Assembly: GCA_030247885.1 (NCBI GenBank)
Contig: JAPDRO010000003.1
Location: 372,001-436,000 of the forward strand
Source: Taxawa tesnikishii (nom. ined.)
Lineage: Eukaryota; Ascomycota; Dothideomycetes; Dothideales
Reading direction: 5' to 3'
Length of the DNA: 64,000 nt
Shown here: piece by piece, positions 11,562 to 22,754 of the stretch
How the letters are laid out: every line of letters starts with the position of its first letter
Position numbering within the stretch: position 1 is the first letter of the stretch
Translations under genes and position numbers: made by a program
The notes under the pieces: generated by a model
Told to the model about the DNA's origin: nothing
What the model saw: the letters and a program-made list of their open reading frames with translations, nothing else
Databases searched by the model: none

Positions 11562-12174
11562 AAGAGATTACTTCTTTTTTTTTATTTGACCGGACTTTTG
11601 ACCGTGAGCCGATTTCACTGTGCAAAACGCAGTTCAAGGTGCCATCCTTCCGGTACCAAATTATGAGATGCTATTTGATGCCGGGAGTGTGGGAGCTGGT
11701 TTGCTGAGTTCGCGTCGAGTTGAGTGCGAAATGCACGAAGACAACGGCAAGTTTTAGATATCCCATCAAGGTCTCGCTTTTGGTCAATTATTTTCGTTAT
11801 CGAGCCACGGCCGCTTGTCCGCTTGCTGTGCTTTGCGTGCTCCGTCCGTCCTCCACGCTATGGTATCTAAAGTACAATGAAAGTCCGGCCCTTGAGCCTG
11901 ATCCTTGGAGCGTTCAACGACAGTGGGGTCCTGCCGCAACGGCTGGAATTTTCAAGTAGCGTAGGCGGCAGAACAGAATGTTCCGGTATCCCAGAACGAA
12001 CGTGTCCCTGATGTCCCACTCACTTGCGCCAGCTCCGTTCCATCGACGTCCCACGCTCGCGCTTTTCGCGCATGCCGTAAACTAGCGTTGGAATTGTCGA
12101 TGGCGGGCATGCCGCTGCAAACCGTTTCCGGACTGCAACGAACCGGGTACGCACGTCTCCCATCCGACATCACG
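11562..12174. other. Intergenic between convergent SPC3 and CTK1
   Basis: 613 bases between two 3' ends. It starts with a T run near 11574-11585. Only short ORFs are present and none matches a family I recognise. Presumably both 3' UTRs and terminators. Confidence 0.45.
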
Positions 12175-15100
12175 TCAACCGTGCGTGCCGACGCCGGCCG
12201 CACCAGCAGCCGTCGTCTTTGCCCTCTTAGCATCTCTCTCCTCGGCCGCAGCTCGTTCCTCTGCCTTTCTCTTCTCCCTGTCAGCACCCCCTTCCTTCTC
12301 TGAACGCTCCCTCTCTGCGCGCCTCCTCTCGCGCTCGACTCTCTCTTTCTCCTTCCGGAGCGCCTTGCTCTCGAATTCATGCCAGTCGCCATCAAGGTCC
12401 TTCAGCTCCCACACGCGCTTGGGCTCTGGTTGCTCGGTAGTAAAGTAAGGGTGCTCCAGGACATCGCTCGCGCTCGGGCGGTTGGCGGGATCGTAGAGGA
12501 ACATGGCCTGCAGAAGCTCAAAGGCCGCAGGACTAACGCGCTCCTTGTACTTCTCGGCAAATGTGGATGGGATCCTGTGCGTGGGCCGCAAAAGCTCGTA
12601 CCAGGACATGTTGACCAGATCCGGCCATTCGCTGCGGGAGGGTGTACCGAGAACAGCGTAGATTTTATCCAACTGATTGATTTCACCGCCATCACCGGGA
12701 AAGATTGCGTGGCGCGTGAATATTTCGACCAGTACGCAGGCTGCGGACCAGACGTCGACGGCGGGTCCGTATTGAGTCTCACCAAGCAGGAGCTCCGGTG
12801 GGCGGTACCAAATCGTTATGACACGATTGGTGTAGTCGAGCTTGCGAGAAGGGTTCTTGTGGTAGAAGCGAGCCAGACCGAAGTCGGCAAGCTTGAGTTC
12901 TCCTGTACCGCTGACCAGGATGTTTGCGGCCTTGATGTCGCGGTGGAGGACGCCCTTGCGGTGTAAGTAGTCCAGGCCTTCGAAGAGCTGCTTGGCGAGG
13001 TGCTTCTTGTGGGCGATGGTAAGTGTGAACGAAGGGTGATTGAGTATACCAGTAAGGTCGTGGGACAAGTATTCGAAGACCATGTAACAGTCGTTCTTCT
13101 CAACCATAGTCTCCTGGAAGGCGACAATGTTGGGATGGTTGAGTGACTGCAGGAGCTTGATCTCACGGACGGCAGTGACAGGGAACTGTTGATGTTAGTG
13201 GTGTTGTATGATGATAAGTGGGGTATGACTTACTCCATCCCGCTCACCCTCCATACGGATCTTCTTGAGTGCCACCTTCGCACCTGTGTACACATGCACC
13301 GCCTTGTAAACCTTGCCGTATGTTCCCGAACCGACGACCGACTCATTGCCGGTCTTGCGGTAGTAGACAGAGTCAGATCTCTTATGCTCCTCAGCGACCT
13401 CCGGTCTTGGTTTGATCCTTCTGCGTATCACAATCTCCTTTTTGAACTTCGGCGGCGAGGGCGGCGGTGGAGTTCTCGGGCGACGCTCCCTCTCACGTTC
13501 TCTTTCCCGTTCCCTCTCACGCTGCCTTTCGCGCTCTCTCTCACGATCTTTCTGACGCTCCCTTTCCCGTTCTTTCTCGCGTTCTCTTTCCCGATCCGCC
13601 ATGCCTTTGATGAAGAAACTGACGGGTTTCTTTCCCTCCGGCTCCTTCGGCGGTGGAGGCATTCTCTTGGTTTCTGTTGCAGATGCTCTGCTGCTCCTGG
13701 CGTCCTCGTCCTCCGCACGCAACTCCTTGGGTGGACGGAAAGGGTTGTCCTCATCATCAGCGCGAAGATCCTTAGGAGGTCTAAATGGATTGTCGTCATC
13801 ATCTACTGACGTACGAGGTGGTGACTGTTCAGGTCTGGATATTGATGTATCACGAGTATCAGTGGTGAGGTTGCCACCGCGCCTCCCGCTGTTCGGTGTC
13901 CAGGAAAGGTTTGCGTAGTGGCCGCCTCGTGCTCGCTGAGCTCCAGGTGCGGCGGGAGGGGACGACTTTGTGGACCGTACGAGTTGCCCCGTGGTACGGG
14001 AGGTGGGGCTCTGTTGTAATTGTACTGCGGGGGATATTGTTGTTGGTAGTGTGGAGATCCTTGACCTTGATAGTACGGGCTCCCTCCATGAGCGTAGCCG
14101 TGCTGATATGGCGACTGTTGAGGATAGCCACGGTGCGTCGGGGAGCTATCATGCTATCAGCAGAGTCGCAGAGACGAACGGCGACAGCGGTGTGACTTAC
14201 TCTTGGTAGCTGCCGTAGTATTGCTGATGAGCATAACCCCTCCGTATGGTGAGTGGCCATGAGGAGCAGCATAGCCGTGTTGTTGATATGGAGGAGAATT
14301 TGAATATCGGGGATCTACATATCCGCCACGTCCTGCTGGACCGCGTGGCGTACCACCTCTTCCGTACATTTCGGGTGGAGGGCGAGTATCCCCGTCGCCA
14401 CGGCGTCTGCCACGTGGAGGGGATCTCTCTCGATAGTCGCGACGACCTCTGTCGTAGCGTGGATCGTCCCGTGGATCACGACGGGAACTGTCGGCAGGAG
14501 GTGGTGACCTAGAGTGGCGTCGACGGGGTGCTGACCGAGGGTCGCGTGCAGCAGGAGACAAGTCTTTTGTCGGACGGCGACCACTCGCCAGGTTGGATAT
14601 TACGTCTTCGGGCGAAGCGGAACGCCCTTGTTGCTCAGCTGGTACTGAAGTCCGCCTGGCAGCCTTGTACTCGCGACGACCGTAGTTATCGTGATACCGA
14701 GGCCTTACCTCTTCAACAATGTCCCGCTCTTCCCTCCTGTGGTGTCTGCCCTTCGGGGATGGTGTATAACGCCTACCGTCTCGACGTTCCGTAGAATGAT
14801 ATCTGTGCCTGTAATCTTCCCTTTCCCTTTCCCTAGCTCTTACTCGATCATCAGGAGAAGGTCTTCTTGCACGATAGGGAGGTTCGGCACGATGGCGTGA
14901 GTCGACAGATCGTGAACGACGGCGGGTTCGAGGAATGTAGGCATCGACGGAAGGGCGTCTGCTGGAGTGGTCGTCGCGGGGTGGTTGTGGAGAATACGGT
15001 CTGCGTGTGGTATTGTCCGGGCGCCTGCTGCTCCTGCCAAACTCGGCTCTTTCCCGGCTGGAACTTCTCTTACGCTTTGCGTGTCTGTCGCTGTGATAGC

Positions 15101-15563
15101 GGGTAGGGGACGGCGAGCGGGCGCGGTGTGGCCGTGTGGTGTTGTGTGAGTGCGGTGATGAATCCTGTCTGCGACGTTGAGTTTGAGAGGTGTCGTCTCC
15201 GCTCGGCTCTCTGCGTCGTGAAGGCCGGTCGTACAACTCGTCCTCCCTGGGGTTCTGACGACGCGCAGAGGGCGACAGTGGCCTGCGACGGCTGCTTTCA
15301 CGAGCGCGAGGCCTAACTTGTGACGCGTCGCGCGTATTGCGCTCTTGATTATGGGAAGAAGAGTGAAAAGTGGAAGTTTCAGCCCTTGGCTTTCTGCCCC
15401 CGAAGCCATCGCGACGTCTGTTTGGCGAACGCTGTCGCTCTCTGGAAGCATTACGAGGAGGCAAGGGTGCCTTATCATGCACGCCGTCTCTGTTTTCATC
15501 TTCCCGTCTCTCCTCGTCCCTCACGCGACGCTCCGAGCCAGTCATTGTGACTGTTTCAGCCAC
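12175..15563 (-). CDS. CTK1: CTD kinase catalytic subunit (Ctk1 / CDK12-like) with long RS-like N-terminus
   Basis: Exons 15563-14201, 14145-13234 and 13185-12175; introns of 55 and 48 nt. Corrected length is 1095 residues. The kinase domain occupies about residues 720-1010: GSGTYGKVYKA (P-loop, Gly727 onward), PVTAVRE (the cyclin-binding PITAIRE-type helix), HRDIKAANIL with catalytic Asp842, DFGLARF and an activation segment ending TNRVITIWYRPPELLLG. This matches Ctk1/Lsk1/CDK12, which phosphorylates Ser2 of the RNA polymerase II CTD in the nucleus. The first 700 residues are an arginine/serine- and proline-rich region, with a dense RERER block near 13480-13600 and a QQYYG-type stretch. A charged coiled coil follows the kinase. 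One-base slips at 14237-14240 (C4) and 13958-13961 (G4) break the N-terminal part only. Confidence 0.9.
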
Positions 15564-17512
15564 GCAATACCAGCATATAGTTGTATGTAGCCCGCAACTC
15601 CGCTCGACAAGGGAACGTGAACGCTAGAAACGCAACACCAAAGCAGGAGCAGGGGGCAAAGCAGTCTGTAGGCTAGAAAAGGAAGCACACGCGATTGATC
15701 TCACCTGGAATATTCAACAGTCGTCCAGTGTGTTGTCTCGCATGCAACAAGCAGCACAACCAGCGCATCTGCGGGTTCGGTAGACTTGCTTGAAGCGCGT
15801 GTCTCCCCTCAGTTCGACAGCGTCCGAGCTTTTGATCAATGTTAGTAAGCAGGATAAACGCCTCTCTTCATCCAGTGTGCTGCCAGTCAATATTCTTTGT
15901 GTGCTCTTCCGTAGCTGTTAACGTCTGTAACAAAGCCAGCGATTCCTCCGCCAGGATTTCGATCGCGTCGGTGAGGCCTCACTCGCTGTATTCCCACGCG
16001 CGCATCGCGAAACAGACGAGCCATCGAAAGGGTCCGCTGCCATAAGCTACATATGAACGGTATCGTCATCACGTGCAAGACGGCATACAATGTGCATTTC
16101 ACAAGCAAAAATCAGTCTAACTAGGGTTGCCGTGTGTATGCCGTCCGTGGTTGTGGTGAGCGGCATAGGAGTGACCGGAAGGACGGGCTCGAATATCTGA
16201 AGGCCAAGAGCAGTAGACGAATTCGTGTTGTGAATCCAGAAGAGCGAGGCCAACCGAAGCCTGGTTGGCGGCCCTCAGGTTGCACTGAGATCGTATGTGG
16301 CTTGCTAGTTGGACTGTCCGCGTATCGATGCTGGTAAGCCGGGTGTCATGGCGAAGAGTGATGCCGGTAACACATTGAGGGTCCTCCTGCTCGGATTGAA
16401 GCCTGAACACGTCTGCTGCGAGCCGCATCGTGTCTTAGCCAAACCGACCGCAGACGCGTCAGTCGAATCAGTCGAAGAGGCCGCATGGTGCCAACCCTCC
16501 CTCTTGCCAGAGGAGAGGCAGAGTGGACTGCACCGTGTAAGTCAGTAGTAGGAGCAAGTGTATGTTGTCGACCACGCCGACCATGGTGCAACATAGTAGT
16601 TTCCCATCCTCGGTAGATCATGTGTGCACGCATCAAGCTATCTCAATGGCACCTGCCCCTGATAAGATGTGCGGCGGCGAGAAGTGCCTCGACGCGCCTA
16701 ACCAGATACCCTTCGGAGTTACAGACGATTGCTAGTCTTTGTTCATTCACGGTTCCTGCATGCTGCTGACTGCCAAACGAGACCTCCTCAGCCCGGCCCA
16801 AGCACAAGGTGTGCGGCCTCGTAGTTCCCACCTTCAACGGGGTAGATAGGTACCTGCTAAACTTTCGAATGGTTCGGTTATGCCGTCGCGAAGCGCAGAA
16901 GCCACGCGATGAGCGCGACTCTGCTGTAGATCAACTGTGCAAATTGAGAGACGGCAAATGTTGTCAACGAAGAGTAATACCAAGGGCGATACCAAGGGTA
17001 ACACCAAGGGTAATATCAAGGGTTATACCAGTACATGAGTCGGGTTGGATGGGTTTTCGTGTATAGGTATTGGCACGAGCGTGAGAGGGATGAAGTCCAG
17101 CGACGAGAACCCCTCTTTCCTGACTCACTCAGCGGCAGAAGTTGCTGTTCCCCCCGTCCCCCAGCCTTTATTTTTGGCCCGCATGCCACATGATGCCATC
17201 GGTCCTAAGAAAATCTCTCTGTCGGGTCAACAAACGATAGCGCCTCTCGTCTCTCTAGAGCTTTTCTCACATAGCACTGTAGCATGGACTTTCTGTTCTA
17301 CTTCATTCAGGCCTCGTATTCCAACTATTACTTGTGAACAGAGCCAAGCGCCAACATCGACACTGCCGAAACTCAATCTACTAGGATTCCGTGCCTGGAC
17401 ACTCTACCCAGAAAATATACCTGATCTCTGCAAAGCCAAAGCAACCCGTCATAGCATTCCGGGGGCTCTCCTCTCCTTCCGCAACAGAAACCTCCCTTCC
17501 AAGTCCGTGACG
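15564..17512. other. Gene-poor region with a short minisatellite
   Basis: 1.95 kb between the divergent starts of CTK1 and GTP cyclohydrolase I. Many short ORFs exist on both strands but none shows family motifs or sensible splice structure. The frame of GTP cyclohydrolase I stays open upstream to 17045, but that extension has no conserved sequence and precedes the chosen start. A 12-base tandem repeat lies at 16974-17033. Confidence 0.5.
16974..17033. repeat. 12-bp minisatellite, 5 copies
   Basis: Five adjacent copies of a 12-mer resembling GTAATACCAAGG, each differing at one to four bases (for example GCGATACCAAGG and GTAACACCAAGG). It lies about 480 bases upstream of the GTP cyclohydrolase I start. 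Confidence 0.9.
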
Positions 17513-18553
17513 ATGGACAACCAACCGCACTCACCGCGCCCCAAACCCATCCCCTCCCACCTCACAAACGGCCACACCAGTTCCCCTCTCAATCCTGCCC
17601 ACCGTGAACGTGACGACCGGGAGCGCGAAAACACCTTCGCGGCAATCAAGTCCTCCATGGGGCCCAAACGCGAGCCCATCGATCTCGAGTCCCCCACCGC
17701 CTACTTCGACAAGCACGAAAAGCTGCATCCCAAGGACAAGCGCGCCGCCGCCCGAATCGCGAACCTAGACGAGGAAGGAGCGAGAGATCCGCGGGACGAG
17801 CCGCCGCCGACCCCGCCGATCCAGAGCAGGCCGCAGAGTCCCTACACCCAGAACCCGACGGTGGATTTCGACGGCCTAAGCTGGCCGAGCATCGGGACGA
17901 GGGATCGGTTGGAGAGCACGCCCGAGGAGGCGGCGGCGCGGTTGGAGAAGCTGTCGGGTGCCGTGAGGACGATATTGGAGTGCATTGGGGAAGACCCGGA
18001 TAGAGAGGGCTTGCATGGCACGCCGGAGAGATACGCGAAGGCCATGATGTTCTTCACCAAGGGGTACGAGGAGAACCTGAGGGATATTGTGAACGGGGCG
18101 GTGTTCCACGAGGATCACGACGAGTTGGTGATTGTGAAGGATATTGAGGTGTTCAGTCTGTGTGAGCATCATCTGGTGCCGTTTACGGGGAAGGTGAGTC
18201 GAGTTGGTGGATTGGCTGTTTGGGGGATGATGTTGCTGACGGAGGAGAAGATGCATATCGGATACATTCCCAACCGCCGCGTGCTCGGGTTGTCCAAGCT
18301 GGCGCGCATTGCGGAGATGTTCTCCCGCCGGTTGCAGGTCCAGGAGCGCTTGACCAAGCAAGTCGCGTTGGCGCTGTCGGAGGTTCTGCAACCACAGGGT
18401 GTGGCTGTCGTGATGGAGTCAAGCCATCTGTGCATGGTCATGCGCGGTGTGCAAAAGACTGGCGCGGTTACGACGACTAGCTGCATGCTTGGGCGCATGA
18501 GGAGTACTGCCAAAACTAGGGAGGAGTTCCTGAGTCTTCTCAATAGGAAGTAA
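17513..18553 (+). CDS. FOL2: GTP cyclohydrolase I
   Basis: Converts GTP to 7,8-dihydroneopterin triphosphate, the entry step to folate and tetrahydrobiopterin, as a cytosolic homodecamer. Exons 17513-18193 and 18251-18553 give 327 residues. The conserved core starts near residue 140: [25 protein letters not shown], then [11 protein letters not shown] (zinc-ligand Cys217, catalytic His region), [20 protein letters not shown], and [22 protein letters not shown] with the second zinc cysteine. The first 110 residues are a proline-rich, low-complexity fungal extension. The intron 18194-18250 is 57 nt, a multiple of three and free of stops, so the frame reads straight through it; the canonical GK-MHIGYIP junction shows it is an intron. 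The start was taken at MDNQPHS because sequence upstream in frame looks non-coding. Confidence 0.94.
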   Translation: MDNQPHSPRPKPIPSHLTNGHTSSPLNPAHRERDDRERENTFAAIKSSMGPKREPIDLESPTAYFDKHEKLHPKDKRAAARIANLDEEGARDPRDEPPPTPPIQSRPQSPYTQNPTVDFDGLSWPSIGTRDRLESTPEEAAARLEKLSGAVRTILECIGEDPDREGLHGTPERYAKAMMFFTKGYEENLRDIVNGAVFHEDHDELVIVKDIEVFSLCEHHLVPFTGKVSRVGGLAVWGMMLLTEEKMHIGYIPNRRVLGLSKLARIAEMFSRRLQVQERLTKQVALALSEVLQPQGVAVVMESSHLCMVMRGVQKTGAVTTTSCMLGRMRSTAKTREEFLSLLNRK

Positions 18554-20576
18554 AGGTGGATCGTCGTTGCTCCAGGAGTTCGGTGCGGGCCATGGTTTTT
18601 GAGAAGCTCGATTTGTTTGATGTGGTGTTCCAGAGTCTTGATATGGACTGGGTGGAGGACGGCCGTTCAACAGGCTAGGTGTTTATGATGATACCACTGC
18701 TCAACGTAGCGTAAGTTTCCTTTTCATGTACGGGAAAAACAAGAAGCCTTCACTGCGTCCAGACCGACTAACCAAATCCCGCTTCGGTGAAGACCGATGT
18801 GGCTTGCAGCTTCCTTTGAGACCTCACCAGCTGACAGGCTTGCAACCTCGATCCCCACAGCCTTTGTGCGACTGCATCTTCGAGTGCCTCAGGGGTCTGT
18901 TCAGGGCCCGCGTATCTGAGCTTCTGCATCACGCTGAGGTTGAGTTGATCTTACGTTCCTGACATACTCCGGAGACAAAGCCAAGGAGTTGAAAGACTAC
19001 TCCCACGTTACAGCCTGCATTTCGGTCGAGCGCAACTGCTGTGGGAATGTGTCGAACTTGCTGCTGAAGAAGCCCATCCACTAGGCCTCCCGACTCCCTG
19101 TAAAGTCTGGGATATAGAACAAATGTTCGGAAAACCTGATACCCAGAACCAACAGAAAACTTCACTCCGGATTCTACGCCCATCACCTGCGGCACGAAAA
19201 CAGTGAAGGCTTGTTGTCAAAGCGCGCTCGCCGCTTCGGGAGACAAGCTTGTTGCGCTCTCGGGGAGCGCCAAGCACATGTCTGGGATAATAGGTGATTA
19301 ATTATTTGGCGGGAATGTGCAGGCGATGTCTGAGTTCCGAACTACCACGGGAGGGCCAACAACCTCACCAAAAGCGCGGGCATGCGGCACGCCTATCGGG
19401 CACCTAGCTCTTCGTGGACTGCTGTTGACGGTGCGATAACTTTCTCGGGTCTCACGGATAACGGTATGTTCGTGATTGTGAATGAAAACCCATCTCAATC
19501 ACGGGACGGAAAACGATGCCGGCCCTTCGGAAGGAGGCTTTGTCCGTCTGAAGAGCGCTCTCAAGAGCTTTAGGATTCAACGGTCCGGATCGGGAACGAG
19601 TAGTGATCTCCTGTTTACGGTCAATGATCTGCGGACGTGGAAGATGAATGGAGAGAGTCAAAGACCCGATGTCTGTCTCGATGCCGAAGATGGTGACCTC
19701 AGATATCAATTGTCAGGATTTCACCCTATTTTGTCTTCTAATCATCGATGGCGAACATGGACGATCTGAAACGTAAGGACCAGCGACAATGCAGCAATAG
19801 ATGGACGGATCCGTGGCGCTCCAAACTCATTTTGAATCGATTGCACGTGGAATGACAGCAAAATGTCGAATGCAGCAACAGTTAGCGCTCTCCAGCATCT
19901 TTCCGGATCTCTCGATCCTCCACGTCCATCACAAGGAAGACTCTGAAGCCTCCGCCGCCTGCCTCGGCTCTAACAGACGCTGGCCAGTCCTGCCTCGCTC
20001 CCACCGCTGGCCTCGCCGCACTCACTCCATCTCATCTCCGCCAGCTTCACTGCTGACGAATAGTCTCAAGGGGCGGTGGCAGACTGGGTAATGTACTGAT
20101 GCCGGTAGTGGACACAGAACGTATATCGATGGTATTGCGAGTCTAGCTTGCGTTCGGCAGCGATTGCGAGTGCAGTGCTCGATGTTCGCTGCAGCTGACG
20201 AAGGCCGTGAATTGGATGTTCAATTGGAATTTGCACCAAGTTCAAGAGGGTGCCGGGATCGGCGGGCTTGATGGGCGTTTTGGGTCTTGCAGTTCCTGGA
20301 TGTAGCGCATTGCAGCGTTTCCTTTGAATCCGCAACGTTTTTAGGGTAATGAATCGCACTGTCGATTGTGTCATAGGTCGCACTTTAATCGGAGGCTGGG
20401 GCTGTAGTATCGTACCTTGTAATTTCTGTTATGACATTTACGATTGGTACCTCTCAGTTGTCATCTGTCACGTTTCGTGGCCGTATCGTCGAGAACACAC
20501 AGAGCTTTCCGGCAGGCTTCGTCGTCGTAATCCCTTCTCCCGTGGATCCCTTCAGAACGACGGTGCTTCTGTCCCT
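18554..20576. other. Gene-poor intergenic region
   Basis: 2.0 kb between the 3' ends of GTP cyclohydrolase I and the regulator gene. ORFs are short (under about 105 codons), overlap on opposing frames and carry no recognisable motif. No tRNA-like fold, repeat array or transposon end was seen. Confidence 0.5.
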
Positions 20577-22104
20577 TCATTCATAAGAATTGACCGACTG
20601 TGCTGCATCAGGTGGAAGATCCGAAGTTCTCGAACCAAATACGCGCATGCCAACATCCATACGAGTGACAGCAGCGAACCGCATCCATCCGTTCACAACA
20701 TCTTCCGGGGCTCTCGCCCCAAAGCCTTTCCAGAACGCCAGTAATACAGCAGCAGACGAGCTGCTTGACGGCGCAAATCCGGATCCGGGCATCTTGCTAA
20801 GACGAAGTAGAGCGGCTGGTAGATCCAAATTGCCTGAGCCAGGAAGCCAAAGCGAGGATGCGAGATGGTGGGCAGCGCAGCTGGACTTTCGAATACTGCA
20901 GCAGCCAGATTGACGATTTCGCGGAAACGATGCATGAAGGGAGCGAAAGGATTTTCCGGTGGTTTGGTTTCCATGTTCAGGCTTGCAAGGATGAGGGTGG
21001 AGAGCTGGTTTGCTTTGAGGATTCTGGCGCGGTGGAAGTCTTCTGTACATATGAGATACTCTTGCCTGGCGAGAAAAGCGGCAAATGCTTCTCCCCACCG
21101 TTGAAGAGAGCGAGCAATTTCCCCGCGTTGGCCATGCATCCCGAAATCTGCTGCCGCCATGAGAGGATAAGGTGAGCGGGGTTGTGGTGACTGAGTCCCG
21201 GCTCGTCTCTGTGATGGCAGTAGGGCCATCTGGCGGTAGATGTCTTGAGATAGTAGGGTGAATGAATTAATCATAACTAGAAGGGAGTCGTGCGCATCTT
21301 GCAAACTGGTGATGCGATAGTCATCCGGCAGAGGCTCTTCGGGCGTATAAGGCGGTTGTTCGGTGCCAACCGGGAAGGTTCTGGCCATCATCTCCAATTG
21401 CTCAACTGCTCGCTTGAGAGTAGAGACCGTAGCAACAAACGAGGGAGAGACCCGGTCAAGGAGGCCGTCGTTTGCTCCATTTCTAGCCAGGAGCATCATC
21501 CGGCAATGATCCAACAGGTTACGGCCTTGACTGGCGTGAGCGCATGCGTTCCGCAAGTCGCCTTGCATCGCTTCGAAGTTGGCGAACAGTATGCAAGCTA
21601 CCAGCACAAGACACGACAAGTTGGCAGTTTCCGCAGTTCCGTCCGGCATCTTACGGGTAAGGGAATGAATGGCGACATTGCATTGTGTGAGCGCGAATTT
21701 CAAATTTGGGTCCTTCCCTCGGTGTTCCTGAGTGCGCCTTGCAGGATACTCTCATGCAGGGCTCCGAGCGCGCACACGGCGTGTAGAATGGCTGGGTCAT
21801 TGAGCGACAACTGAATGACGGCTCTCTGCCAGAAATCGTTGAAGAATGGCCCGGATAGTTGAAGCGCTGTATGGTTCATGAAGAAACAGATACTGTGGCG
21901 TTCTCTCCAATTTTGTCCAAACGGCATACTGAACCGCTTCTGCATGGTCAGCGGTATGGAGTCCGCGTCAAGGGCGCGTTCGCGGCTATACTCGTGCTCC
22001 CAATCGCTTGCCTGCAGGCACCCTGAGTGGCTGGGATTGCACCTCCGTCCGCTAGCCAAGCATCTCATACATCCTATCCGGACTGGTTTCGATGCGCCAT
22101 CCAT
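20577..22104 (-). CDS. Fungal transcription factor-like protein with half a Zn2Cys6 motif
   Basis: A single-exon model from ATG 22104 to TGA 20577 gives about 509 residues after two one-base slips (plus-strand C runs at 21716-21718 and 20717-20720) are allowed for. The body (HALQ-type FFMNHTALQLSGPFFNDFW, AILHAVCALGALHES, then LSCLVLVACILFANFEAMQGD and ALLPSQRR) matches the helical regulatory domain of fungal C6 transcription factors. Near the start CMRCLASGRRC has the spacing of the second half of a Zn2Cys6 cluster (CX2CX6C). The first half was not found upstream in any frame. It may lie in an unrecognised exon, or the protein may no longer bind DNA. It is adjacent to, and on the same strand as, the iron-type dehydrogenase and epoxide hydrolase, so it may regulate them (inference). 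Confidence 0.75.
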
Positions 22105-22754
22105 AGTGTGTTCCGTTCACTGTCACGGCGTGTACTCAAGTGGAGGAGTTCCGCGTAGGGTTACAAGAGGGTTTTGGGGTTTTAGGGCTCAAGAACGGCC
22201 GAAGAGCCGGGGTGCTTGCAATGATCGCCAGTGTGGCTGAGTTTGGGCTGAAATGCTCCGATAAGACAGCGCGGGGGCCTGACCTGTACCACCATGAAAC
22301 CCTCAACCGTGAAACACGAGTCACGACCGGCTTTTAAATCGAGAGAGTTTGATACACAGGCAACATAGAAACTATAGAGATCTATCAGTATCGAGAAAAA
22401 GTATCGACATGGGTTACCCACGCCAGCGGCTAGAGCAGCGGGCTTGTGATAAAGAGGACCCAGGTGGAGAGTGGTAAACAAGTGCTTCACTTGCCACTAC
22501 GCATGTCTCGGGCTCACCAGCCAGCACGCACTACGTCCCTGGAGACTTTGATGTGGATAACGTTGACGGTTGAGATTGTATCATGAAGCGTATTGGCTAC
22601 ATCGAGACTCTATGCAAGCAGAAGCGGGAGTGGAGTGAGATCTCCAGAATGTACCGGTGGAATCATGTTCAGCTTTGGTAGCATCTGCGTGTTCGGAGTG
22701 GGCCGGCCATTCAAGCAGGCCAGCATTTCGTCAATCACTTTCGCCATTTCGTAC
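22105..22754. other. Intergenic, dehydrogenase 3' side to regulator 5' side
   Basis: 650 bases. I searched the minus strand for a first exon with the missing cysteines of the regulator and saw none. It presumably holds the regulator promoter and the dehydrogenase terminator. Confidence 0.4.

Noticed and set aside
17045-17512. N-terminal extension of GTP cyclohydrolase I from an upstream ATG at 17045
   Set aside because: The added 156 residues have no conserved or compositional link to the family, and the segment includes AT-rich, promoter-like sequence. The ATG at 17513 is the better start.
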